This document shows positions 1-8,883 of a DNA stretch of 64,000 nt, one piece after another; the first letter of the stretch is position 1; every line of letters begins with the position of its first letter. The translations under genes and the position numbers were made by a program. The DNA comes from CAVSJJ01 sp963728395 (GTDB taxonomy: Bacteria > Actinomycetota > Actinomycetes > Actinomycetales > Dermatophilaceae), in NCBI GenBank assembly GCA_963728395.1, contig CAVSJJ010000008.1:248001-312000 (forward strand). Reading direction: 5' to 3'. The notes under the pieces were generated by a model, which was given only the letters and a program-made list of their open reading frames with translations, had not been told where the DNA came from and ran no database searches.

Positions 1-198
1 CGGATCCACCACGACGACATCGTCGCTCCGCTGTTGCGTCAGTGGGGCATCTGGGAGCTCGAGGGCCTCGACGCCGGTGGCGAGCAGGCCCGTGAGGAGC
101 TGGCGGCTGCCGTCGCGGCCCTCGACGAGGAGGCGGCGCGGTTCGTGGCCCGCCGGGAGGAGCGGGAGGCCAAGCAGGCCGCCCGGCGCGAGGCGTAG
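1..198 (+). CDS. acyl-ACP desaturase, C-terminal end (partial)
   Basis: The open frame runs in from the window edge and stops at TAG 196-198, giving 65 residues. The sequence RIHHDDIVAPLLRQWGIWEL followed by a Glu/Ala/Arg-rich amphipathic helix matches my recollection of the C-terminal helices of actinobacterial soluble acyl-ACP (stearoyl-type) desaturases, di-iron enzymes that introduce double bonds into acyl chains. The di-iron ligands would lie upstream of the window, so the assignment rests on the tail alone. The stop codon overlaps the GTG start of the next gene by one base, suggesting a shared transcript. Confidence 0.6.
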   Translation, partial: RIHHDDIVAPLLRQWGIWELEGLDAGGEQAREELAAAVAALDEEAARFVARREEREAKQAARREA

Positions 199-839
199 TG
201 CCCGGCGCGGACACCGACCACGTCATCGACGACGCCGCGGCGGCCGGCCTGCGCCGGGTCGTCCTCGTCGTGGCGCTGCTCAACCTCGGCTACTTCTTCG
301 TCGAGTTCACCGTGGCCCTCGTCGCCGGCTCGGTGTCGCTGCTCGCCGACAGTGTCGACTTCCTCGAGGACACCTCGGTCAACCTGCTCATCCTGCTCGC
401 CCTGGGCTGGCCGCTCGCCCGGCGCGCCCGCATGGGCAAGGTCATGGCGGTCATCATCCTCGGCCCGGCCGCGGTCGCCGCCTGGGAGGCGGTGGGCCGG
501 TTCTCCGACCCGGTCGCCCCGCGGGTGGTGCCGCTCATCCTGGCCTCGCTCGGCGCGATCGTCGTCAACGGCACGAGCGCGGTGCTGCTGGCTCGGTTCC
601 GGCGGCGGGGCGGCAGCCTGAGCCGTGCGGCATACCTCTCGGCCCGCAACGACGTCCTCGTCAACGTCGCGATCATCGCGATGGGGGTGCTCACCGCGGG
701 GACCGGATCCGGGTGGCCCGACCTCGTCCTCGGGTGCGGGATCATCCTGCTCGCTCTCCACGCGGCATACGAGGTGTGGGAGGTGAGCGAGCAGGAGCGG
801 CTCGCCGCCCGCGCGCTGGCGGGCGAGGAGATCGGCTGA
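198..839 (+). CDS. cation diffusion facilitator-like membrane protein
   Basis: 213 residues starting at GTG 198, which shares its first base with the preceding TAG. Hydrophobic stretches near residues 20-45, 50-75, 80-100, 110-130 and 150-190 give about five or six membrane spans. The segment ADSVDFLEDTSVN near residue 50 resembles the metal-binding second helix of CDF transporters, and SARNDVLVNVA near 150 resembles helix V, with Asn-Asp instead of the common His/Asp pair. There is no cytoplasmic C-terminal domain, so this is the short form of the family. Likely a divalent metal exporter in the plasma membrane; the substrate cannot be read from the sequence. Confidence 0.65.
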   Translation: MPGADTDHVIDDAAAAGLRRVVLVVALLNLGYFFVEFTVALVAGSVSLLADSVDFLEDTSVNLLILLALGWPLARRARMGKVMAVIILGPAAVAAWEAVGRFSDPVAPRVVPLILASLGAIVVNGTSAVLLARFRRRGGSLSRAAYLSARNDVLVNVAIIAMGVLTAGTGSGWPDLVLGCGIILLALHAAYEVWEVSEQERLAARALAGEEIG

Positions 840-915
840 GGCCGGCGCCGCCTCCTCGCTCCGCCCGGCGAGGCCCCGCCCGTATGCCGCCACCGCCCAT
901 CCCTATGGGGGGGAA

Positions 916-958
916 ACACCCGCCAGGCAAGGGAAGAGAAGTCTTGTCAGGCGGGTGT
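916..958. terminator. bidirectional hairpin between convergent genes
   Basis: A 9-bp perfect stem (916-924 with 950-958) continues inward through a further partly paired stretch to 930/944. It lies between the plus-strand CDF-like gene and the minus-strand guaA, so it can end both transcripts. There is no long T-run, as is usual in high-GC actinobacteria. Confidence 0.6.
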
Positions 959-1006
959 GTCGCTCATCGGGCGGGAAAGTGGGCGAGCCGGCCGGTGGGG
1001 CGGTTG

Positions 1007-2584
1007 CTACTCCCACTCGATGGTGCCGGGGGGCTTGCTCGTCACGTCGAGGACGACCCGGTTGACCTCGGCCACCTCGTTCGTGATCCGGGTCGAGATC
1101 TTGGCGAGCACCTCGGAGGGAACCCGGGTCCAGTCGGCCGTCATCGCGTCCTCGGACGAGACCGGCCGCAGGACGATCGGATGGCCGTAGGTGCGCCCGT
1201 CGCCTTGGACGCCGACCGAGCGGATGTCGGCGAGAAGGACGACCGGGCACTGCCAGATGTCGCGGTCGAGGCCGGCGGCGGTCAGCTCGTGCCGGGCGAT
1301 CTGGTCGGCCGCGCGCAGCACCGCGAGCCGCTCGGCGGTGACCTCGCCGACGATCCGGATGCCCAGGCCGGGGCCCGGGAAGGGCTGACGCCAGACGATT
1401 GCCTCGGGGACACCGAGCTCGAGCCCCACCTGGCGCACCTCGTCCTTGAAGAGGAGCCGGAGCGGCTCGACGAGGGTGAACCGGAGGTCCTCCGGCAGCC
1501 CGCCGACGTTGTGGTGGCTCTTGATGTTCGCCGCGCCGGTGCCGCCACCGGACTCGACGACGTCGGGGTAGAGCGTGCCCTGGACGAGGAACTCGACGGG
1601 GTGTCCGTCTCGGGCGCCCTCACCGACGATGTCGCGCGCCGCCTGCTCGAAGACCCGGATGAACTCCCTGCCGATGACCTTGCGCTTCTGCTCGGGGTCG
1701 GCGACGCCGGCCAGCGCCGCGAGGAAGCGGTCCTTGGCGTCGACGACGACGAGGTCGACGCCGGTCGCGGCGACGAAGTCCTCCTCGACCTGCTCGGCCT
1801 CGCCGGACCGGAGCAGCCCGTGGTCGACGAAGACGCAGGTCAGCTGCTCGCCGACGGCCCGCTGGACGAGCGCGGCGGCCACCGAGGAGTCCACGCCGCC
1901 GGACAGGGCACACAGGACCCGGCTGTCGCCGACGGTCGCCCGGACCTGGCTGACGAGCTCCTCGACGACGTTCGCCGCCGTCCAGTCGCCGGCCAGGCGC
2001 GCGCCACGGCGGAGGAAGTTCTCGAGCACGCGTTGCCCGAACGTGCTGTGGACGACCTCCGGGTGCCACTGGACGCCATAGAGCCGGCGCTCGTCGTCCT
2101 CGAAGGCCGCGACCGGCGCGCCGCCGGTCGTCGCGGTCACCCGCATGCCCTCAGGTGCGACCGTGACCGAGTCGCCGTGGCTCATCCAGACGGACTGCTC
2201 GTCGGGCTGGCCGTTGAAGAGGGTCGAGGAGGTGTCGGAGATGCTCGCGTGGGTCGAGCCGTACTCCCCCAGCCCGGTCCGGGCGACCGTGCCGCCGAGG
2301 GCCTGCACCATGGCCTGGAAGCCGTAGCACATTCCGAAGACGGGGACCCCCGCCGCGAGGAGGGAGACGTCGAGGGCAGGCGCGCCGTCGGCATACACCG
2401 AGGAGGGGCCGCCGGAGAGGATGACGGCCGCGGGCTCCTTCGCGAGCATCTCCGGCACCGGCATCGTGTGGGGGACGACCTCGCTGAAGACGTTGGCCTC
2501 GCGGACCCGGCGCGCGATGAGCTGCGCGTACTGGGCGCCGTAGTCGACGACGAGGACCGGGCGGTCGGAGAGGTGTTGCGTCAC
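1007..2584 (-). CDS. guaA: GMP synthase (glutamine-hydrolysing)
   Basis: 525 residues, the usual length. It converts XMP to GMP with ATP and glutamine, the last step of guanine nucleotide synthesis, in the cytosol. The N-terminal class I glutamine amidotransferase domain (about 8-195) has the nucleophile Cys86 in GMCYGFQ and the His-Glu pair in QWHPEV near 173. The ATP-pyrophosphatase domain follows with the P-loop SGGVDSS near 230, and the C-terminal dimerisation domain ends in KPPGTIEWE, the standard GuaA terminus. Start is GTG at 2584. Two other enzymes of the branch, guaB3 and guaB, lie further along the same strand, an arrangement also found in Mycobacterium. Confidence 0.97.
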   Translation of the reverse strand: MTQHLSDRPVLVVDYGAQYAQLIARRVREANVFSEVVPHTMPVPEMLAKEPAAVILSGGPSSVYADGAPALDVSLLAAGVPVFGMCYGFQAMVQALGGTVARTGLGEYGSTHASISDTSSTLFNGQPDEQSVWMSHGDSVTVAPEGMRVTATTGGAPVAAFEDDERRLYGVQWHPEVVHSTFGQRVLENFLRRGARLAGDWTAANVVEELVSQVRATVGDSRVLCALSGGVDSSVAAALVQRAVGEQLTCVFVDHGLLRSGEAEQVEEDFVAATGVDLVVVDAKDRFLAALAGVADPEQKRKVIGREFIRVFEQAARDIVGEGARDGHPVEFLVQGTLYPDVVESGGGTGAANIKSHHNVGGLPEDLRFTLVEPLRLLFKDEVRQVGLELGVPEAIVWRQPFPGPGLGIRIVGEVTAERLAVLRAADQIARHELTAAGLDRDIWQCPVVLLADIRSVGVQGDGRTYGHPIVLRPVSSEDAMTADWTRVPSEVLAKISTRITNEVAEVNRVVLDVTSKPPGTIEWE

Positions 2585-2593
2585 GCGGACAGG

Positions 2594-2950
2594 CTACTGG
2601 CGGACGAGCGCGAGGCGGTCATCGATCTCGCGGGCCACCATCCGCTCGACGACGAAGGAGAGGAACGGCACGCAGCCGGCCAGCATGATGAGCACCATCT
2701 TGGGCAGCGACCAGCCGACCTTGAAGCCGAGGTTCGCGGTGGCGATGAGGTAGACGAAGTAGATGAAGCCGTGCGGCTGCGGCCACCACGCGAGGGCGTC
2801 GTTGCTGAACGCGTAGTGGAGGATCACCTCGGCGACGAGGAGCAGCAGGCCGACGCCGACGATGAGGGCCATGACCTTGAAGAAGGTGAGGGCGGTCGCG
2901 GCTGACTTCGGGTCCTTGATGGCGGGGGCGGTGTCGGTCACGGGCGCCAT
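2594..2950 (-). CDS. DUF3817 integral membrane protein
   Basis: 118 residues with hydrophobic spans near 20-43, 62-82 and 84-103 and the motif PQPHGFIYFVYLIATANLG, typical of DUF3817 (YdzA-like) proteins. Function unknown; the family is often coded beside SURF1 in actinobacteria. I chose ATG 2950, which overlaps the SURF1 stop by 13 nt and has an AGGAC sequence about 11 nt upstream. A GTG at 2941 would give a 4-nt GTGA overlap and is an equal alternative. Cotranscription with SURF1 upstream and guaA downstream is likely from the short spacing. Confidence 0.85.
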   Translation of the reverse strand: MAPVTDTAPAIKDPKSAATALTFFKVMALIVGVGLLLLVAEVILHYAFSNDALAWWPQPHGFIYFVYLIATANLGFKVGWSLPKMVLIMLAGCVPFLSFVVERMVAREIDDRLALVRQ

Positions 2951-3819
2951 TCTGCCCCGGCGTCCTGGGCGGCCGACCCGGGGTGCGGCTCCGGCTCGGC
3001 AGGCGCGGCGTCGTCTCCCCCGCCCCTCCCGGCGGCCCCGCCCTCCCCCTCGCCCGCGGAGAGCGCCTCCCGCGCGGCCTCGAGGTCGTCCCGGACCATC
3101 CGCCACCACATGTATGCCGCGAACCCGGCGAAGATCCACCACTGCAGGGCGTAGGCGAGGTTGCGCCACTTCAGGCCGGTGTCCGCGACCGGTGTCGGCA
3201 CGTGGGTGAGGTCGTTGAGCGATGCCGCCGGTGCGAGGTCCGTCCCGGCCGGTGGCTGGCTCGGCAGGGTCTCGTCCTCGAGGAAGAGGAACGCGTTGTA
3301 GAGCTCGCCCGGCCACTGGTTGACGAGGATCGACAGGTCGACCGAGCCCATCTGGCCGGGCGGCACGGCGGTGCCCGACGGCGACTCCCCGGGGGCGAGC
3401 CCGCCGTGGACGACGAGGGTGCCGCGCGGCGGTGCCGAGACGCCGTCTGGCGAGGTGACGAAGCCCCGGAGCACGGCGATCGTCGCATCCGTGGACCGGA
3501 CGACGAACGGCGTGATGACCCAGTAGCCGCTCACCCCGTCGAGCCGACGGTCGGCGACGAGGACCTGGCCGTGCGCGGCATACGCGCCGGTGGCCTCGAC
3601 CTGGCGCGAGCTCGCGTCGGCCGGGAACTCGGCGTGCGGGGTCAGGACGGTCGTCAGGTCGACCTCGGGCTCGTCGAGGACCTGCTTCAGCTGCTCGACC
3701 GCGGCCTTGTCCCGCGCGACGCCGAGCTGCCACCGGCCGAGCTGGATGAAGGCGACGATGACGAGAACCACGACGACGAGCAGCCCCAGCCAGCGGGGCT
3801 TCAGCGCGGTCCTCAGCAC
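2938..3819 (-). CDS. SURF1-family cytochrome oxidase assembly protein
   Basis: 293 residues with the SURF1 layout: an N-terminal transmembrane helix (about 11-28) followed by FIQLGRWQ, a large external domain with GYWVITPF and VLRGFV strands, and a second helix near 225-247 (ALQWWIFAGFAAYMWWRM). A Gly/Ala/Glu-rich tail follows and is likely disordered. SURF1 assists heme insertion into subunit I of aa3-type cytochrome c oxidase at the plasma membrane. Start GTG at 3819. The gene diverges from the ABC exporter genes over only 65 nt. Confidence 0.9.
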   Translation of the reverse strand: MLRTALKPRWLGLLVVVVLVIVAFIQLGRWQLGVARDKAAVEQLKQVLDEPEVDLTTVLTPHAEFPADASSRQVEATGAYAAHGQVLVADRRLDGVSGYWVITPFVVRSTDATIAVLRGFVTSPDGVSAPPRGTLVVHGGLAPGESPSGTAVPPGQMGSVDLSILVNQWPGELYNAFLFLEDETLPSQPPAGTDLAPAASLNDLTHVPTPVADTGLKWRNLAYALQWWIFAGFAAYMWWRMVRDDLEAAREALSAGEGEGGAAGRGGGDDAAPAEPEPHPGSAAQDAGAEWRP

Positions 3820-3884
3820 GGAGCCAGGCTACGCGTCGAAACTCGGTGGCCCGGCCCCCGTCTTGGCCCTAGCGTGAGAGGTCC

Positions 3885-5675
3885 ATGCCCACCGACACCA
3901 CGTGGTTCTCCGTCGACCCGGAGGACGCTCCCCCCGCCCATCCCGACCGGCTCATTCTCTGGCTCGCCCGTCGGCAATGGCGCACACTCCTCGGCGGGGT
4001 GCTCTTCGGAATCCCGTGGATGCTGACCATCGCCCTCACCCCCGCCGCGATCGGCCGGGCCGTCGACGACGGCCTCGTCGCCAAGGACGAACGGGCGCTG
4101 CTGCTGTGGGCCGGCGTCATCCTCGGGCTTGGCCTGTCGAGCGCGGTCACGACCGACCTGCGGCACTACTTCGCGGTGCGCAACTGGCTCGCGGCGTCCT
4201 TCCGGTCCGGGCTCGTCGCCGACCGCGCGGTGCGGCGGTCCGGCCCGGCCGTGACCCGGGAGATCCCCGCCGGCGAGGTCATCACGGTCTTCGCCGCCGA
4301 CTTCGGCCGGATGGGAGCCGTCTTCGACGTGTTCGCCCGGTTCGCCGGGGCGGTCGTCAGCTTCGTCGTCGTCGCCGTCATCCTGCTGCGCGGGTCGCAG
4401 CTGCTCGGCGTCATCATGCTCGTCGGGGGCCCGGTCCTCCTCGCCTCGCTCAGCCTCGTCATCCGACCCCTCCAGCGCCGCCAGGCCGCTCAGCGCGCCG
4501 AGACCGGCCGGCTCACCGCGCTCGGCGCCGACACGGTGGCCGGCCTGCGCGTGCTGCGCGGGATCGGTGGTGAGGACACCTTCCTCGCCCGGTATGCCGC
4601 CCAGTCGCAGCGGGTCCGCGCCGCCGGGAACCGCCTCGCCGGGGTGCAGGCCACCCTTGACGCGGCGCAGGTGCTCCTGCCGGGGGTCTTCGTCGTCATC
4701 GTCACCGGCGTCGGGGCCCACCTCGCGGTCGACGGCCGGATCACGGCGGGCCAGCTCGTCGCGTTCTACGGCTACACGGCATTCCTCACGATGCCGCTGC
4801 GAACGGCGACGGAGTTCGTCGACAAGCTCATCAACACCCGCGTCGCCGCCCGGCGGGTCGTCCGGCTCCTCGAGACCGGCCCCGACCACCCCAACCTCGC
4901 CGGCCCCGGCGCCCCGACCGGGCAGGAACCCACCCAATTGGGAAGTATTCGACCCGGTCCGGCGGCCGACGGGGTGCTGCGGGATCCCAAGTCGGGAGTG
5001 ACGGCCGCGGCGGGGCTGCTGACCGCACTGGTCTCGGCGCGCCCGGAGGACACCGCCGACATCGCCGCCCGGCTGGGACGCCTGCACCCGGGCCGGCACG
5101 GGGTGATGTGGGGGCCGGTCGCCCTCGACACGGTCCCCATCGCCCAGGTCCGCCGCCGCATCGTCGTGTCGGAGTCCGAGCCGCACCTGTTCAGTGGCCC
5201 GCTCCGCCGCGAGCTGCTCGCCCGGACCGGGGAGAACGGGTATGCCGCTGCCCCGCCGGACGACGACGCCCGACTGCTCGAGGTGCTCACCGTCGCGGAC
5301 GCGGCCGACGTCCTCGACGCGGTGGAGGGCGGCCTCGACGGCGAGCTCGAGGAGCGGGGCCGGACCCTCTCCGGCGGCCAGCGCCAGCGGGTGTCGCTGG
5401 CCCGGGCCCTGCTGCGGGATCCGGAGATGCTCGTCCTCGTCGAACCGACGAGCGCCGTCGATGCCCACACCGAGGCGCGGATCGCCGGGCGGCTCGCGGC
5501 ATACCGCCGCGGCCGGGGCACCGTCGTCGTCACGGCGAGCCCGCTCGTCCTCGACCGGGCCGACGTCGTCCACCTCCTCGTCGACGGCCGGGTCGTCGCG
5601 AGCGGTCGCCACCACGACCTGCTGGGGACGTCCGCGGCATACCGGGACGTCGTGCTCCGCGGCGAGGCCGACTGA
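3885..5675 (+). CDS. ABC exporter half-transporter with degenerate ATPase domain
   Basis: 596 residues: a type I exporter membrane domain (about 35-310) followed by a nucleotide-binding domain. The signature motif LSGGQRQR (495-502) is intact, but no Walker A P-loop exists where one is expected (about 370-400), where the sequence reads GLLTALVSARPEDTADIAAR. Walker B is MLVLVEPT (515-522), with Val519 replacing the usual Asp, although Glu520 remains. The switch His is Ala (VVVTASPL near 550). This half therefore probably cannot bind ATP normally but can supply its signature to the partner. Start ATG with GAGAGG upstream. The stop TGA shares a base with the next ATG (TGATG), so the two halves are translationally coupled. 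Confidence 0.92.
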   Translation: MPTDTTWFSVDPEDAPPAHPDRLILWLARRQWRTLLGGVLFGIPWMLTIALTPAAIGRAVDDGLVAKDERALLLWAGVILGLGLSSAVTTDLRHYFAVRNWLAASFRSGLVADRAVRRSGPAVTREIPAGEVITVFAADFGRMGAVFDVFARFAGAVVSFVVVAVILLRGSQLLGVIMLVGGPVLLASLSLVIRPLQRRQAAQRAETGRLTALGADTVAGLRVLRGIGGEDTFLARYAAQSQRVRAAGNRLAGVQATLDAAQVLLPGVFVVIVTGVGAHLAVDGRITAGQLVAFYGYTAFLTMPLRTATEFVDKLINTRVAARRVVRLLETGPDHPNLAGPGAPTGQEPTQLGSIRPGPAADGVLRDPKSGVTAAAGLLTALVSARPEDTADIAARLGRLHPGRHGVMWGPVALDTVPIAQVRRRIVVSESEPHLFSGPLRRELLARTGENGYAAAPPDDDARLLEVLTVADAADVLDAVEGGLDGELEERGRTLSGGQRQRVSLARALLRDPEMLVLVEPTSAVDAHTEARIAGRLAAYRRGRGTVVVTASPLVLDRADVVHLLVDGRVVASGRHHDLLGTSAAYRDVVLRGEAD

Positions 5676-7450
5676 TGTCGCCGCTGCTCGGCACGACCGA
5701 CCACACCGCCCGCACCCTGCCGATCGCGCCGCGGCCGGTCGTCCTCGCCCACGCCCGGGCCCTGGCCCGGGAGCACCGGAACGCCTTCAGCCGGGTGCTG
5801 CTCTGGCACGGCATCGCCGCGCTCATCGGTCTCGTCGGCCCGTGGGTCGTCGGCCGCATCGTCGAGGTCGTCACGAGCCGCTCGGGGACGGGCGGGCGGA
5901 TCGACGTCCTCGTCGCCCTGCTCGTCGCGGCCATCCTCGGGCAGACCGCGCTGACCTGGGTCGCGCGGCGGGCGTCGTTCATCCTCGCCGAGCAGGTCTT
6001 CGCCCGGCTGCGCGAGGACTTCGTCACCTCGGCCGTGCGGCTGCCGCTGTCGGTCGTCGAGCGGGCCGGGACGGGCGACCTCGTGGCCCGCACGACGAAC
6101 GACATCGACGCCCTCTCCCGGGTCATCCGCTTCGGGATCCCGGCCGTCGTCGTGTCGGTCATGACGGTCGTCGCGACGGTCGTCGCCGCCGTCGTCACCT
6201 CGCCGCTGGCCGCGCTGGCACTGCTCCTCGCCCCGCTCGTCCAGCTGCCGACGACCCGGCGCTACCTGCGGCGCGCCGGCGACGGCTACCTGTGGGAGCA
6301 CGCCTCCTACGCCCGGCTCAACGCCGTCGCCGCAGAGACGGTCGAGGGCGTGCGGACGATGGACGCCCTCGGGCTGCAGCAGGTGCGTGGTCGCCGCTTC
6401 GACGAGGCCCTCGCGGAGTGCTGGACGGCCGAGCGCTACACCCTCGGGCTGCGGCTGTGGTGGTTCCCGTCGCTCGAGGTCGGCTTCTTCCTCCCCGTCG
6501 CCGGCGCCGTGCTGTGGGGTGGGTGGCTCGCGTCCCAGGACCTCGTCTCGGTCGGCGCCGCCACCGCCGTCACCCTCTACATCCAGCAGATGCTCGACCC
6601 GCTCGGCGAGCTCATCTCGTGGCTGGACGAGATCCAGTTCGCCGCGACGTCGCTCTCCCGGATCCTCGGCGTCGGCGAGGTGCCACCGGACCGGACCGCG
6701 AGTGGGGCGAACCCGGCCGGCGACGATCTCGAGGTCGACGAGGTCACCTACGCCTACCGGGAGGGCCGCGACGTCCTCCACGGGGTGAGCCTGGATCTGC
6801 GGCCGGGTGAACGTCTGGCGATCGTCGGACCCTCCGGTGCGGGCAAGTCGACGCTCGGTCGGCTCATGGCGGGGATCGACGGGCCGCGGGAGGGCCGGAT
6901 CACCGTCGGTGGGGTGCCGCTCGTCGACCTCGAGCTCCCGGTGCTGCGGGGGGAGGTCGCCCTCGTCACCCAGGAGCATCACGTCTTCGTCGGCACGCTG
7001 CGGGACAACCTCCTGCTGGCCCGGCCCGGTGCCTCCGACGCCGCGCTGCTGGCCGCGCTCGGGGCGGTCGACGCGGCCGAGTGGGCCGGGGCGCTGCCCG
7101 GTGGGCTCGAGACGGTCGTCGGCAGTGGCGGCCACCGGCTCACCGAGGGCCAGGCCCAGCAGCTCGCCCTGGCCCGGCTCGTCCTCGCCGACCCGCACAC
7201 CCTCGTCCTCGACGAGGCGACGTCGCTGCTCGACCCGCGGGCGGCCCGGCACCTCGAGCGGTCCCTTGCCGCCGTGGTCGAGGGCCGGACCGTCGTCGCG
7301 ATCGCCCACCGGCTGCACACCGCCCACGACGCCGACCGGGTCGCCGTCGTCGAGGGCGGCCGGATCAGCGAGCTCGGCTCGCACGAGGAGCTGCTCGAGG
7401 CCGACGGCCCGTATGCCGCGCTGTGGCGCTCCTGGCGCGACGAGCGCTGA
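5675..7450 (+). CDS. ABC exporter half-transporter with active ATPase domain
   Basis: 591 residues starting at ATG 5675. Membrane domain about 45-310, then a nucleotide-binding domain with Walker A GPSGAGKST (385-393), Q-loop VTQEHH, Walker B LVLDEAT (about 509-515) and switch His in IAHR (about 542). The signature is the weak LTEGQAQQ instead of LSGGQ. It complements the preceding protein exactly: Walker A, Walker B and His come from this subunit and LSGGQ from the other, leaving one canonical ATP site in the heterodimer. Heterodimeric exporters of this kind move lipids, peptides or drugs; the substrate here is unknown. Confidence 0.93.
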   Translation: MSPLLGTTDHTARTLPIAPRPVVLAHARALAREHRNAFSRVLLWHGIAALIGLVGPWVVGRIVEVVTSRSGTGGRIDVLVALLVAAILGQTALTWVARRASFILAEQVFARLREDFVTSAVRLPLSVVERAGTGDLVARTTNDIDALSRVIRFGIPAVVVSVMTVVATVVAAVVTSPLAALALLLAPLVQLPTTRRYLRRAGDGYLWEHASYARLNAVAAETVEGVRTMDALGLQQVRGRRFDEALAECWTAERYTLGLRLWWFPSLEVGFFLPVAGAVLWGGWLASQDLVSVGAATAVTLYIQQMLDPLGELISWLDEIQFAATSLSRILGVGEVPPDRTASGANPAGDDLEVDEVTYAYREGRDVLHGVSLDLRPGERLAIVGPSGAGKSTLGRLMAGIDGPREGRITVGGVPLVDLELPVLRGEVALVTQEHHVFVGTLRDNLLLARPGASDAALLAALGAVDAAEWAGALPGGLETVVGSGGHRLTEGQAQQLALARLVLADPHTLVLDEATSLLDPRAARHLERSLAAVVEGRTVVAIAHRLHTAHDADRVAVVEGGRISELGSHEELLEADGPYAALWRSWRDER

Positions 7451-7527
7451 TCCCTCCGGCGCGCCCGACCGGTGCTCGCTCCGGCGAGCTGAAGACCGGA
7501 CGTCGCTGCGCGAACGCAGGCGGCGCC

Positions 7528-7558
7528 GACTCCCGGCTAGCCGGCCAGCCGGGAGTCG
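7528..7558. terminator. 12-bp perfect hairpin at convergent gene ends
   Basis: Arms 7528-7539 and 7547-7558 are perfect reverse complements around a 7-nt loop. The TAG stop of the minus-strand propeller gene (7537-7539) is embedded in the stem. It lies downstream of the ABC pair as well, so it can serve both directions. Confidence 0.7.
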
Positions 7559-8790
7559 TCGAAGACGAGGATCGACCCGCCGTAGCAGGCGACCCAGACC
7601 CGCTTCTTCGTCGGCTCGTATGTCACGCCGACCGGGTAGCCGTCGGTCGCGACGCTCTGGACGACCGTGAAGTCGGAGGTCCGGATCTTGATGAGCTTGC
7701 TGTCGTCGTAGGCGACGACGTAGAGCGCTTCCCCGTCTGCGCTGATCGCCATGGAGCGGGGCTCGTGACCGACGTGGAGGGTCCCGGTCACCCGGCGCGT
7801 CGCGACGTCGACGGCGGCGACGGTGCCGGCGCCGTTGTTCGTGACGTACAGGGTCGCGCCGTCCGGGGACAGGACGAGATGGCGCGGACCGTCGCCCGTC
7901 GCGGCGAAGGCGCTGACCTTGCCACTCTTGAGGTCGACCGAGACGACCTTGTCCGAGCCCATGATGGCGACGTAGGCCGTCCTGCTGTCCTTGCTCACGG
8001 CGATGCCGCGCGGGTGGGCGCCGGGGAGGGCGATCGTCTTGGTGACCGTGGCCTTCCTGGCGTCGATGACCGTGAGGTCCATCGAGCACCAGTTCGTCAC
8101 GAGGACCTGTCTGCCGTTCGGGGTGACGGCGACGTACTTGGGCACCGCGCCTGCCCCGACGACGTTCGTCACCTCGTGCGTCGCGACGTCGATCCGGTAG
8201 ATGTAGCTCGGCGAGATGCCCTTGGCGCTCGTGCACGCGTCCTTGCCCTCGGGGCTGAAGCCGGTGCCGTACATCGCGTAGTTGGAGACCCAGGCGACCT
8301 TGCCGTTCGGGCTGAACGCCGCCTCGACCGGGGCACCTTGGGAGGTGCCGGGGTGGCCCTTGACCCCGTATGCCGCGAGGTCGACGCCGTCCTTGATCGT
8401 CGCGAGGAGTGCCCCGTCGGCGCGGAAGGCCGAGATCGTGTGGGTGTACATCATGTTCTGGGCGAAGACCTCGCCCGTCCCGGACGCGACGACGGACTTC
8501 GGGGTGAGCTGGCCGGTGAGCCGCTCGATCCGGACGAGGGCGGACCGGCCCGAGGGGGCGGGAGCGCCCTGCTTGGCGGCCGGGCTCGGCGTGGGGGCGG
8601 GGGTGAGCGGCGTCCGGGTGGGCGTCGGTGCCGGTGCGGCGGCCGCGGCGCTGGCCTGGGCCGGCTCGCCGCCGAGGAGGTGGCTCGCCCCGAAGCCCGT
8701 CGCCCCGAGCAGGCAGAGCAGGCCGACGAGGGCCACCCGGCGGCGGCGGACGAAGACGGGGTCGCGCTTGACCGTCATCCGGGTCCCCAT
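7537..8790 (-). CDS. YVTN-family beta-propeller repeat protein, membrane-anchored
   Basis: 417 residues from ATG 8790, chosen over GTG 8799 because GAGGTG lies 5 nt upstream of this ATG. An N-terminal helix (about 20-40) after a basic RRRR stretch is a signal anchor, followed by a Pro/Thr/Ala-rich linker. The rest is a series of roughly 40-residue propeller blades with the repeat signatures VAVTPNGRQVLVTN, IAVSKDSRTAYVA, LVLSPDGATLYVTN and MAISADGEALYVV. Such YncE-like propellers lie outside the membrane and act as ligand or protein-binding scaffolds. No catalytic motif is visible. Confidence 0.85.
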   Translation of the reverse strand: MGTRMTVKRDPVFVRRRRVALVGLLCLLGATGFGASHLLGGEPAQASAAAAAPAPTPTRTPLTPAPTPSPAAKQGAPAPSGRSALVRIERLTGQLTPKSVVASGTGEVFAQNMMYTHTISAFRADGALLATIKDGVDLAAYGVKGHPGTSQGAPVEAAFSPNGKVAWVSNYAMYGTGFSPEGKDACTSAKGISPSYIYRIDVATHEVTNVVGAGAVPKYVAVTPNGRQVLVTNWCSMDLTVIDARKATVTKTIALPGAHPRGIAVSKDSRTAYVAIMGSDKVVSVDLKSGKVSAFAATGDGPRHLVLSPDGATLYVTNNGAGTVAAVDVATRRVTGTLHVGHEPRSMAISADGEALYVVAYDDSKLIKIRTSDFTVVQSVATDGYPVGVTYEPTKKRVWVACYGGSILVFDDSRLAG

Positions 8791-8883
8791 GGGAGTCACC
8801 TCGCTGCACTCGCGCCTCGACTGGCTCAGCAGTCACAGTAGGTGACGCGCGTCGCGGCGGCGGTGAGGCGCGCTGGGTGAGTG

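Noticed and set aside
77..2905. Very long open frame of 942 codons on the plus strand, and similar long frames opposite other genes (for example 4772-8983 minus)
   Set aside because: They lie opposite guaA, the ABC pair and other recognised genes and are Arg/Pro/Gly-rich with no familiar domain; long shadow frames are normal at this GC content.
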